From: Paragonimus westermani
Lineage: Eukaryota; Platyhelminthes; Trematoda; Plagiorchiida; Troglotrematidae
Length of the DNA: 64,000 bases
Assembly: GCA_008508345.1 (NCBI GenBank)
Contig: QNGE01000960.1
Coordinates: 3,920-67,919, forward strand
Direction: 5' to 3'
Position 1 is the first letter of the stretch. The number at the start of each line of letters is the position of its first letter. The notes beneath the pieces are model-generated. The model searched no databases. It worked only from the letters and a program-made list of their open reading frames with translations, and was not told where the DNA came from. Below, piece after piece: positions 30,961 through 41,609 of the stretch. A program made the position numbers and the translations under genes.

Positions 30961-31824
30961 GAGGCTGCAAAGCGCATTCTGAATTATTCAGAAGAACGCG
31001 TCTAGTAATATTTATGCTGCTTGAAAGTTGTCAAACAACAACACCTTGTTGTTTTCCTAATCAGGACCACTCAGCCTCTAACCAGGTAGGAGGTTCACGC
31101 CGACAGCTTGTAAGTGCCGGAGACAAACCTCCATTGTTTCGTCTATGACGAAACAGAACAAAAATGGTGAGAGTGGACAGCCTTGAAGTACGCCGCTCAT
31201 AGTGCTGAAACTGTCAGGCAGTTCACCGTAAACCCTAACCTGAGCTGAGGTATGGGAATAGAGTGCCGACAGTATGTTCATGTACTTAGTCGGCACACCT
31301 CAGCGTTTGAGCGACCCTAAAGGTGTAGATCGATCCACTGAATCGATCGCACCTTTATAGTCGAGAAATACAACAATTGTTGGCCGGCGGTACACATGAC
31401 GCTGCTCCAGAATTTGATGAAGAGTGAAAATGTGATCTACACATCCCCGCCCGGGAGAAAACCCTGCCTGTTCTTCCTTAATGTATACCTCCCGAGCTGC
31501 AGTGAGTCGACAAAGTATAATGGATGCCAGAATCCTAGAAATAACTGGGGTCAAACTAATTTTCCGATGGTTTCCGCAAGAACCCTTGGTACCTCTCTTG
31601 AATATGGGAATTATCGAATGATCCCAACATGAGGGAATGATTTCCGTCATCCGCACAAGTTGAAACAACTGGGTCAAGGCCTTTAATAACGTCTCTCCAT
31701 CTTGTTTGAAAAGTACCGACATGAGATCATCTGGGTCATCAACCCTATTACGTTTGAGAGCCAAGATGTAATCGCGGACCTCAGTCTCAATGGGTGGTTT
31801 CAACTCTACCGACGAGGCTGCCAC
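30960..31824 (-). pseudogene. RTE reverse transcriptase remnant, catalytic box destroyed
   Basis: Readable motifs are GNHRKISLTPVISRILASII (YRPISL block), QAGFSPGRGCVDHIFTL, VVFLDYKGAIDSVDR (first catalytic D kept), then after a break LSALYSHTSAQVRVYG, GVLQGCPLSPFLFCF and VGVNLLPG. The next segment at 31029-31063 should hold the YADD box but reads D-stop-E-N-N-K-V-L-L: both catalytic aspartates are asparagine codons and the tyrosine is a stop. The frame through 31824-31029 is otherwise mostly shared. Confidence 0.85.
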
Positions 31825-32001
31825 ACTTCAAGTTTGTGGTGGCAACATAGTAGAAGCAGGAGGCCGGCTGAATTGATCCTCAAAATGTTCCGCCCACGGC
31901 TCTACTCTTCTGGACTTATCATAGATGAGTGTGCCATCTGTCTCGCTGATAGTTTCACTGACAGACGGTTGTCTTGGACCAGTGGCGCGGATGAGTGATG
32001 T

Positions 32002-32256
32002 TCAACTTGAAAATAAGCCAAATCCTCGACTACTCATCAGTAAGCCCAAAACGTTTGCCCGTGTTCCCTGAGACATAAACGGTCTCTGTTTCCTTAGCTT
32101 TTCGACCAACCAAGCCTCACAATCAGCCTTCAGACTGTGTTTCAGTTTCCTACGGATATCTTCCCTAGTCTTGTTATACGAACTGTCAAGAAGAATGCTC
32201 CATCTGGCTTTTAACAACTCCAGGGGTTTCTCCGAGATCCAATGTCTTCCGTCCAT
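32002..32256 (-). pseudogene. RTE linker between endonuclease and RT
   Basis: RHWISEKPLELLKARW, then IRRKLKHSLKADCEAWL, corresponds to the HWIS...LL..R and I+R..K.S...DREAW segment that follows the endonuclease in trematode RTE proteins. It lies between the endonuclease and RT pieces and on the same strand. Confidence 0.7.
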
Positions 32257-32347
32257 GTACCCCGCGCCGCATGCTGCAGTACCTACTTCCCGAATGGCCT
32301 ATGAGATCCCGGTCCAGCAGCTGTTAGAGTCTTCGGAGTGAGAACTA

Positions 32348-33227
32348 CTAAGACAGCTTTCTAAGTTGGTTTGACACTTGTGCTAGTCGTTGTTGTCGGT
32401 GCTGTCGTTGTCCAGCAAAAGTGAGAAGAAAACGACAACGTACCGACGCATGATCTAAATCCAATTTCACTATCCGGTAAGAACGACAGTCTTGTATAGA
32501 ACCCGGCCACCTATGGCCAACGGCTGTGTGACCTGTCCGAGACCAGGCCTGATTTAAAGAAGGCAGGCACCAAATGTAGCAATGACGTACACAATGCCTA
32601 AAACTAGTGCCGAATAAATATACTTTGTGCTCAGCGCACAGCTGCAACCATCGTCCGCTATTATCTGAGCGATGTGATGCTATCCAAAAACCGACATCTA
32701 GACAAGGTTCGGCCTCACCAAGGCGGCCGACTTGAGCATTAATATCTCCGGCTGGAACGACGATATCAGAACCACATTTCGATCGAAAGAGAGTGGCCAA
32801 ATCCGAGTGACACGTGCCCTTGACGCCGGCGTCACCACAGTCAGTAGGAGCGTAGACGGACACAGTGAAAAAATTTCAGAGTCTTGCCTCTAGAGCTGGC
32901 CTTAACAGAACCTGTCAGGCGGACGGCACAAATTGCAGTGTTAACAGGAATCCAGTCTACGAATGCGGCGACGGCCCTCGTGCTCAGAACTGCACCTACT
33001 CAGGCCTGACCCGTAACGGCGACCGCAGAGTTACCTGAAGCGTGTAACCAGTGTCGGGTAGACAGCGCGGGTGCTGTTAGTTCCGTACGTTGACTGCTAT
33101 GCTGGATTCTAGTTTCCGAGTTACAGCAGACATCGACATTCAACGAGCTTAACGTTTGTGCGAGAGTGGCCTGTTAACCTAATTGTTTTAGCGTGCGAAC
33201 GTTGAAGACATCAATATTAATTCGCAT
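32348..33227 (-). pseudogene. RTE endonuclease (apurinic/apyrimidinic type) remnant
   Basis: The frame from the ATG at 33227 gives MRINIDVFNVRTLKQLG, a TAA, then LNVDVCCNSETRIQ (the catalytic E of the SETRI motif is kept) and VDWIPVNTAICAVRLTGS. After a frameshift near 32880 it continues VSVYAPTDC, GDINAQVGRLGE (family GDMNAxVG), HRSDNSGRWLQLCAEHK and finally LDHASVRCRF, where the family has S-D-H. These are the ordered motifs of the exonuclease/endonuclease/phosphatase fold that nicks target DNA. The upstream frame back to 33506 is in the same register with one TAG. Confidence 0.8.
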
Positions 33228-33519
33228 CCTGGGGAGAGGAAGGTCTGAGGCTGTATGGTAAGAGATGGGACTTACCGACAAAGTATTACTATGATTAGCC
33301 ATGCCTGCTGTGCAAACTGCAGACTAGTTGACAAAAATAGGGTTGGGAGGGGCCTGAGAGCTAACTTTGATAGGGATAGTGGGGCAGGTGTCAGCAGTAG
33401 CATGTTTTCGCATAGCCACCATGCTGTATGCAGCAGATAGGGCGACCCGGTTTATACTGCGAGACGACCGATACAGTATGAAATTGTTGCTGTCGTGGGT
33501 ATACATGGTTGTATGTGGG

Positions 33520-35815
33520 CTGAGATACTGCCAGGACGCCCAGACCTAGGCAGGAAAACGATTAGGTTTCTCAGCTAGAGCTTTTTGCTCAAAAGCTTGT
33601 GCCGCAAGGTGGGTGGCATTATACCAGAATTGGCACATTTTTCGGAAAAAGATGCCAACCTTCTCCCAACCTGGAGAATCAGGAGACTGGTTTGTCAGAC
33701 CTCTACCTATATACCTGCCTGATATGAGGAACTCTGTTGGTGTGGTCACCACACCATCCAATTTAGCCCAATTAGTCATCGAGATGAACAAGCCGTCACA
33801 CCGCGTCAAGTTCCGGTCTCGTTGTGACGGCTACAGGGAGCAACAGTCACTGGAAACTGCGTTGCCCATTTGCATGACCCCACTCCGACCACGTGGACGG
33901 TGCACAATATTTTTACTTCTCCAGCAGTGCCACAAATTGATACAGAGCTATGTGTAAGAATATCCGCCTTTGCTGTCAGTACCTGTTGTAGTTATCACAA
34001 TAATGGGACTACGTGACAGGTACACCAAAAGTAAGTATCCGAGTTCACCGCTTCATTAACGAATATGTCTTCCATTTTCTCACATTTTTTTTCTCACACG
34101 TTATGAGTATATCGGCCCTAATCAATGGATTGATTATAGCAGGTTGTCCATCATGACTGGTAGTCATGGGCTGTCATTTGGAAGACGTTCACGGGGTGTC
34201 TGTTTTCCATTTGCAACGTCTCCGAAACGTTAGCGACTTGTGTTGGGCACACCGTGCCATCAGCAACGAGGTTCACCGCCGTATTTTTGGAACTGATCGA
34301 CTCTGTCGGCTGCTGAACATAATGATCTAATCTCACTATCACCATCCCATGCATATATCACGAATGCCAGCTAACCGCTTATCACGTCCTGCTTCATTTG
34401 AGCAGTGGATTAGACTACAAACAGCTTACTTCTGATCGGCGTGCGACTTGGGTTCAGGGCATGAAGGCACGGACACTTAGGCCTACTTAAGTAGAGCGTT
34501 CTACGTCTCTCAGCTGGCGTCCAAAAGACAATGAACATCTTTCGTTCAGGACACTGTCTGACACGATGAAGAATAGAGGTAAAGGCGTCTGTGTTGCGAA
34601 TTTTTCTGTGTGCACAGATATAGTGCCTTTTTCTTTTCTTTGTGTTTCTGCTTTCTACCTCGCATAGTCCTCTGTTTTTTCCTTTTGTTATGGCATGCCT
34701 GCCAATTTACCTAGCCCCTTATCGTGTATTACATGTACCATCTGATCCATTTCCCCGTTGGAATAAAGATTAGGCTGTTTTGGTGTCATTGATCTGTTGT
34801 TGGTGAACGTGGTTTACGTTAGACATTCTGTCTATCGTATGGTCATGTGAAACAAAATCAAGTAGTTGCACGCAGTGGTGGTCGGTATAACACATATGAA
34901 TGGGGCATCTTTTATACGATGATGTTCGTAATATTAAGCCCACATTGCGTTTCACTTTGACATGACCGAGTGGTCCGCAAGAGACTTGGTTGGACAGGTT
35001 GGGTTCGTTAGCTTAGTGAGGTAGGAGAAAGAAAATTCGGACCTGACAACAGCGAGTGTGTTGAACAAATGGAGACTCCCGCAGCCGACAGCAGTACTCT
35101 TAGCACCAATTAAATGATCTTACGACATCCTGGAAGTATGATACGGCTAACAGGTAATCCTGACAGAAATGCACGGTGAGGTCTCTGAGACAGTCTACGA
35201 CTCGTTTCAAAACCAATCTGGAACCTTTTTGTGCCAATCTATAATACATCAAGGGAGTCTAGAATGATTCTGGGCTCTGTGTTACTCAGATTTTCCACCC
35301 CGTTAACCTAGGTTTGCTCACAGTGCGGTGTACTGATGCAGTTTACTGATGCTCAGCACTGCTGTGAGCCAAGAACGCGGAACCGAAGACATGGGTTATA
35401 CGCTTCAACATGACTTCAAACGAAAACACTCATCTGCGCACGACATTGGTCTCCGAACGTCACGGTTGCTGTGGGCGTCAGTGCTTAGTTCATTTATATA
35501 GCAGGAACCATTTCATGCGATGCTGCGCTTCAATGTTCCCGCGACAATTTCGATGTCAAAATTCACACTCTTGCCTCATTACTGAATAGTAGTGGTGTGG
35601 GTAGTATAGAGCGATCGCTCGTCTTCACTACAGTACGACACAACTTCCGTCTGCATCCGACTACCTACCCAAATCTATTTTCTGAACATTTTTATCTCGA
35701 GCATGGAACTGTCAGGGACATCGAATTATGCACGGCCGTTCAGAATTTGACAGACCACCTTGTGTGTCCGCCTGTCAGTAATGGAAATACACCATCGCCT
35801 CGGTTGTGTGGCCGG
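33520..35815. other. Non-coding interval upstream of the RTE element
   Basis: No recognised domain is present. The overlapping frames at 33546-33957 could belong to the RTE 5' untranslated part but cannot be assigned. Confidence 0.4.
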
Positions 35816-35819
35816 CTCA

Positions 35820-35967
35820 CGGCTTCAATATTTTCCACTAAACCGCCTGCTCTGCGTGGGTATCGCGTTTCCAGTCGATTACGACAGATGTTGCAAGTTC
35901 AACACTACTCTCGGTGATACCGACCCGAATTACATTGTTACAAATGATCCTCTTCCTTCAGTACAGT
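35820..35967 (+). CDS. Candidate host exon ending at a GTGAGT donor, uncertain
   Basis: The frame reads GSRLQYFPLNRLLCVGIAF, then PVDYDRCCKFNTTLGDTDPN and YIVTNDPLPSVQ, and then meets a consensus donor GTGAGT at 35968. Amino-acid composition looks protein-like and the GTGAGT coincides with the end of the readable part. The 5' limit is not determined, no acceptor was pinned down and no family is recognised. A chance frame cannot be excluded. Confidence 0.22.
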
Positions 35968-35979
35968 GTGAGTCCTGAT

Positions 35980-38900
35980 TATCCAGGTATTATGAACGTA
36001 ATGGAACGAGGACAGCAGCGATCTCGCACGAACATATGCGCTCCTTTTTGCGGTTTTGGTGAGTGCTAAAAAAACTATTCTCGAATGACAGAAGAATTCG
36101 GCACCATAACGTCTTGAAAACTTAATGTCATAGAACGTCCAAGCTTGTCTTGATATATTTTGATTCCTCCGAATGTGAGGACCGTTGTAATGGACAAAGT
36201 TCATTAGTGTACATTTCCGATTTTTCACCAACTTTGCGATAAAGAAAAATATGCACACTCCTCTGTCGGGTTGCTTTGGGCGTTTTCAAGGGAGCCCTAT
36301 TATGTAACATACTTGTAACACACTGCTATTGCATTACGAACCGATCACTATACGCAGGAGTTTAGATGTTCACTGATTGTCGTTTTTTCTAATTGTTTTG
36401 CATCGTCTTATCAATTGAGCACCATAAAGCACGATATGTTATGTTGGATGGTTACCGTCCTTCACATTCCTGATGAACGGTGATCGTGCACAATGCCACC
36501 CTATTTGAACCGCTACAAGCACGCTAAACGGTCATCGCAATGCTCGGTCTCTTCATTCTGTCTTCTAATAACTTCGTCTGGCCTTTCAGACTAACTCTGT
36601 TGGCATTCACGAAACAGTAGACGTTACTGCACCCGCTCGTGCGTTGACATCACCATGGGTGCTGGTTCATAATGTTTGCTCAAGTGTTTGACGTGGCATT
36701 GCTCTAATCACATCTGCTAATTCTTCAGTCATTTCGCGTCTGTACCACTGCTTAGAAATGTTGTTCGTGATAGAGCGATATTCCATTCATATTCGTAGTG
36801 GTATCTACAAAAGATACTTTGACATTTCCCAGACATCTTGTGGCAATTCTTCGCTCACGAGCGAGCACATTCTCAATTAACTTCTTCATTCTTTCGGTTT
36901 TGTGGTTATCTTCTGTTCACTCAAGTCCCTCAAATTTAATAATGACGTGATTGATCATTCGTGAGTGACCATGACTTTTTTTCTACGTTAAATACCGTGC
37001 TCTTTCCTTACTGTTCTATGACAGTAACACAATGCACCTACGAAAGTGTCACATTTTTTCAGCACTCTAATGTCTTTTGTCACACCCTCGCTGTCTTGAA
37101 AAGTCGTTAAAAAACTAACCACTCGTTTATCATTCATCATCATCATAGACAGCAATACATCAGTGGTTAACACTAATGCTTAACTGCCACATTTATCATT
37201 ACCAATCTGAAGTCAGTCATCAAGTACCTGCTCACATCAAGAAGCTTCTATCGATTAGTAAATGATTCCACCCAGTGGTGAGCGATGACTGATCAGTAAT
37301 GCATGGATTATTGATCATTGGTGTTTGAAACGCCATGGTCACACACAATCTTACCACATTAATTACGTGATGTGTGATGGAGTGTTTGAGTATCAACTGA
37401 ACTTAAAAGTTAAACGATAACGAAGCTACTTAAAGTGTTTAGGATTAGCTAGAATGGGTAGAATGTGCTATCCTCTTGGAGGACTCCATACGGTTGCTAG
37501 CCCACTCATAGTTTGAGAGGCCCTTGATGTGGGATCGCTTGTTCATACCACAGGAACGTACAGTATGTGAGATTTGGACCACGCACTCTGTATGTTAGCG
37601 GATTACTCATCAGATCGGCCTTTATTAGCAAGAACGTTAACGACCGGACCGAATCACGAGTTGGACAGGTGGTGAAGTGATGACTTGATATTAATATGTT
37701 GAGTGTCCCGTTGAGTAACCTCGAGGAGTATTGCCTACCAAGTTAGGAATTCTCTCTAGTATTAATGTTTGCTGTCAGTCTGTTTCCGCTTGACAACACA
37801 GTCCTTTGAGTCATGGTCACTAAACTCACACTCACGGACTGCAATTCCACTCGTCTTGGCTAGACTTGTTTCAATTTACACAGTCTAGTATTATCCATAT
37901 TTCACTCGTATGATGTGACATCAGATGATATTAGCAAAAGACTCAGTATAACTTTGGCTGTTGTCCTCTCACAATGTAACCACAGCTTACCGTAGAATTG
38001 CGATACGATAAAGACACACTGGGTTTCAAGTGAACACGTGTTCACACAACAAGAGCATCTCTGACACGACCGTGCGCGATTTCCCATAGTCCACATGTTC
38101 GAATCGATTTTTGAACTTCAGCCAAAAAATCTGCACAACAAAGCCTTAATGTTAACGACCAATCCGGCTGTCGTTTCCGGACTGACCCAAATCGTGTGAA
38201 AAGTGTACGGTACAACAACCACTGAATTAGCATTCACATGTCGAGTGTGTGCCACTGAAGTGTGTCGCTTATTGGCCTGCTAAGTTTTCCTACCCCACAA
38301 TCGAGCCGTCGAACTGTGTGGGTGTGCATGCGGTGTTTCAACTCACAAATGCGGTCAGCGCTATCAAAACACAGATTGTAGAACAGTCGTAGAACACTAT
38401 CCGCATGAATAGACAAGGGCTGGCGACTCTTTGTGTAGACGCAGTGATAAGTTCAGAGAAATCACGGAATCCGAATGTCCACTTCCCTAGCCCATACAAT
38501 GACCATGCTCAGAATATGGACAAATGTACTGGTGCCCCATCCACATCCACTCTTCTAGAGCAACCGATTTTCGTGTTCCCAAGGAGCGGTCGTCGGAAGA
38601 AGAGATCACTTCAGATGTACATAGATTACATCGATTACCGAATATAGGGTTGTGAATTCGGGTCCTCGGCGCATCAGTCCCTTATGACAAGGTTTGCACT
38701 GGGTGACAACCATAGCGTGATGTAGGATGTGAAATAATGGCGGTTAATTTGTGGTATAATGCTGAAAACTTGGCTTAAATGGAACTTCTTTAGTTGGACG
38801 ACAAAGACAGAGAGGTAACATATCTTCCCTCCAAAATAACGAACATAGACCGGGGCTATTGCACAGTCTATTCCATAATATCTTCAAACTGTGTTGAGGA

Positions 38901-40250
38901 CATGACTTAGTATTCAAGTTTTTGAGCGTATACCGGGTCGCAGTGTTATTTGGGTGGTAACAACACCGAATGCCAATCACACGACTTGATCATTCCTAAC
39001 CTCTCTTCGGCAACTGACAATCGGTCATGACTAGATTTCTTCAGTCTGGTGGAGGACATGATAGCTATCCAGGAGGTGAAACTCAATGTTCTCGAAGGTA
39101 AACAGAAAGACTGTACAAGAACAAATTAGCTGGTTTGAAGAGCATTGTACCATGCACAAACTCTTACTGTGTAACTCCTAAAGGCTAACTCGATTAAAGA
39201 ACCCGCTGCTCCTTGGGGCTACAACAACCAATCCATCCGTCTCAGGACTTGTGTTCCACAGGTAATTTTCATCTTTTGTGCTCGTCTTGCAACAACGTTC
39301 AAAAAGCACTTCTATAAGATCTCAACACCCAGGATGTATTCTGTTTTAAATTGAAACCCATGAGAAAATCGTTTTGGTTTGGATCCTGAGTCGCTAGCTG
39401 TAATGAAGCTAGATTGTTTTGGTTGGCTTATCTTGGTTCATCATGTAATGTCACGATGGAAGCCCGGAAAATCTCATGCGTCTCGTTGTTCATGATGACG
39501 GCGGAATGAAGCGTGCATGGGGAACTGTTTGGATGGTCTGGAGAAGTGAAGTGGAATAAGGGTATCATCGGAGAGAGAGAGAGGTAACATTTTATCGTAG
39601 ATTGGATGCAAATCCACGAACTTTGTGTTACGTGCCTAAACAATTACATATTTGGGGAAGTTTTTCTAAACCCCTTATTCAACAGGCTGGCCACGACCAC
39701 TGCTGTGTTTCTAATTTCGAGGCTGCGGTTAGAAACAGTTTTCGTCAATTTCGAATGTCGATATCCGTTTGTCGTCCATGCATGCTCTCTGTTTATTATT
39801 TTACCTTCTCTGCCACAAGACGTTTTCCTAAGTGTAACACACCAGGTCATATGACAGGTGCTATCTATGTTTACTCTGTTCGAACTTAGTTGCAGTAGTC
39901 GTGCTAACCTAAGATCGAACCGGCAACCGTGTGGATAGTTATCTGAATCATCACCACAGAACTATCTGGGGTCCTTTTGAACGCATCATTTGATGGTCGT
40001 AGACTTGGGGTTGTCATTCGGGGACTTTTCGTTATATACTCATTAATTTATCAGTTTTCAACTTGATGAAAGAACACGGTATTCGAATCTTTCACTACTG
40101 AACGGTTTTATTTACACTGGACATAAGGAAGTGCCCATTTGTTTCAATAATCTCTGCTTTATTTCTCTTCATTTAGCTGTTCGGTTGATTCTCGATTTTT
40201 CATCCCCGTGTCGCATTGAACAAAAAACAAAAGTTCTCTCCCGACTGGTA
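35980..40250. other. Mostly non-coding interval
   Basis: Apart from the short RTE tail copy at 37131-37188, nothing is supported. A frame at 38405-38647 starts with ATG and has a basic GRRKKRS cluster but no recognised domain. A tRNA-like string on the minus strand near 39890-39940 (GGTTCGATCTTAGG) lacks the rest of a tRNA. Confidence 0.4.
37131..37188 (-). repeat. Isolated ~55-bp RTE 3' tail copy
   Basis: AGACAGCAATACATCAGTGG, then TTAACACTAATGCTTAACTG, matches 30002-30042 with three differences and is also preceded on the plus strand by a CAT run (37135-37146). Homology stops abruptly after AACTGC. This is what extreme 5' truncation during target-primed reverse transcription would leave. 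Confidence 0.65.
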
Positions 40251-40258
40251 CTCATCAG

Positions 40259-41468
40259 TTCGATCAACTGAATTCTTCAATCGTGGAGTGTCTAACAGAC
40301 TCTCGTGTTCTCGTTGATTCTGTTGGTTGTAACGGTTTTGCCTGCATCGTGGACGGATTACACGACACACCGCCGTTGGTTTTACCCGAAGGTATCTCAT
40401 CCTCGTTGGAGGAGAGTCGCAACAATTCGGAGAAAACCGGAGGCAGCAGCGAGGAGGAAGTGCACGCTTGCGAAGAACATCAGTCTGAGTTGCTAAACGC
40501 ATTCCATACTGATTCCGATTTTCCAACCCCCCCTGCTCCAAATCCGGATATTGAACTAACCGAACCTGAATTAGCTGTCTGTTCGGAAGCGGATACTGCT
40601 GCAACGATCGAACCGGCTCATCCATCGGAAGAACTGACAGACGAGGCTGCTGCTCCAACCGAAGAGTTTCCTCTCGACCGACCGTCAGGAGAACAATCGA
40701 AGGATTTTTGCCTTGTGGAGCATTCCGGTCTACAGAAAGACCACAGCGTGAATAGTTTGGAAGGGGAAAGCGGGGAGCTTGAAACAGATTTTGGACTTCA
40801 GGCGGGCGTAGAGCCTTTAGCCTCTGATAACGGCCACCTAAGTGAAGAAAGTTGTGGCTCTTTTCAGTTTATAAAATCGGAGCCAGAAGAGACGTTTGAA
40901 CAACAGGGTTTTGCACCATCTACACCTGATTCCACTGCAACCCCATCTGAGTCACAACTAATAACAGTTTCGGTGGCAAACGTAGACCAACCAGAACAAA
41001 CTCCCACTGAGTCGCCCAAAGAACCTGGGGGCTTGGAATACTGTGGTTCAGTAGAAGTAGCCGAGACACCATCTTACAGCCAAACAACTCAACCGATCGA
41101 GTCTCATTCACCTAGTGAACTGAGTTATCAGTCTGAAACATCGATTGAGGGGTGTTCGAAGCCACTGGTCACGTTGGAACAACCGCTGGAACCGGAGTTT
41201 GAATCCTCGTTACGTGTGCTCGGTGCAATACCTTACGACGCGTCAATGAGCACCACCGTAGGTGTCTCAGAAATCATGTCCGATCAGATCACTCATGACC
41301 AATTAAATCGAAGTTCTGTTCACACGGAGGAATTTTCTGAAACGAATGGGGTAGAACCGGACTATCGTACCAGTTACGATGGAGGAAGCAGTTACCATGA
41401 TGACGTTCCACTCGAAGACGGTGATGTAGATTCGGACAAAGAATTGGGAATACAGAAGAGTTTGAAAG
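40259..41468 (+). CDS. Large acidic exon of an unrecognised host gene
   Basis: An open frame of about 403 codons from a plausible acceptor (CTCATCAG at 40251-40258, after a pyrimidine-rich stretch) to a donor at 41469. The frame is open back to 40220 but has no ATG near its start, so this is an internal exon. The protein is rich in Glu, Ser, Thr and Pro, poor in hydrophobic clusters and has no transmembrane segment. It has acidic tracts (SSEEEVHACEEHQ, PLEDGDVDSDKELG) and a possible sumoylation-type site FIKSEPEE. It appears intrinsically disordered; no domain or family is recognised. The long uninterrupted frame, biased composition and the in-phase next exon 44 bases downstream make it the best coding call outside the transposons. 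Continuing past the donor reaches a stop at 41512. Confidence 0.72.
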
Positions 41469-41512
41469 GTAAATCTTTTAGTTTGACCACATTAACAATT
41501 ATATCATTGTAG
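41469..41512 (+). other. 44-bp intron
   Basis: The intron starts GTAAATC directly after AAAG and ends ATCATTGTAG. It splits a codon after its first base, and the downstream frame is open, so removal joins the exons as K-S-L-K-A-E-A-E-Q. Tiny introns of about 30-45 bp are typical of 5' parts of schistosome and other flatworm genes (established). Without splicing the frame stops at the TAG of the acceptor. Confidence 0.65.
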
Positions 41513-41606
41513 CGGAGGCAGAGCAATCCTCGATAGAAGTGGGCATTGTAGATGAAATTCCTAAACCGTCTTTCCAGAAAATTTGTGAGGACTTGGACAG
41601 AAAAAA
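41513..41606 (+). CDS. Next exon of the same host gene
   Basis: Joined in phase 1 to the preceding exon, this 94-nt exon encodes AEAEQSSIEVGIVDEIPKPS, then FQKICEDLDRK. It ends at the consensus donor GTGAGT at 41607, splitting a codon after its second base. The product is still acidic and unrecognised. No next exon was found nearby, so a long intron follows. Confidence 0.6.
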
Positions 41607-41609
41607 GTG

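Larger units (their letters stand above)
29987..33510 (-). mobile_element. RTE-type non-LTR retrotransposon, near full length, inactive
   Basis: On the minus strand the element reads: a 5' part (33506-33228), an AP-like endonuclease (33227-32348), a linker (32256-32002), a reverse transcriptase (31824-30960), a C-terminal tail (to 30245) and a 3' untranslated end finishing in GATGATGATGATG at 29987. A trinucleotide-repeat 3' tail instead of poly-A is typical of the RTE clade. The domain sequences have the form seen in trematode RTE/SR2-like elements; the clade assignment is from memory of the family. Stops and frameshifts occur throughout. Confidence 0.85.

Noticed and set aside
39890..39940. 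Minus-strand GGTTCGATCTTAGG B-box-like string
   Set aside because: No A box or cloverleaf at tRNA spacing; a single box occurs often by chance.
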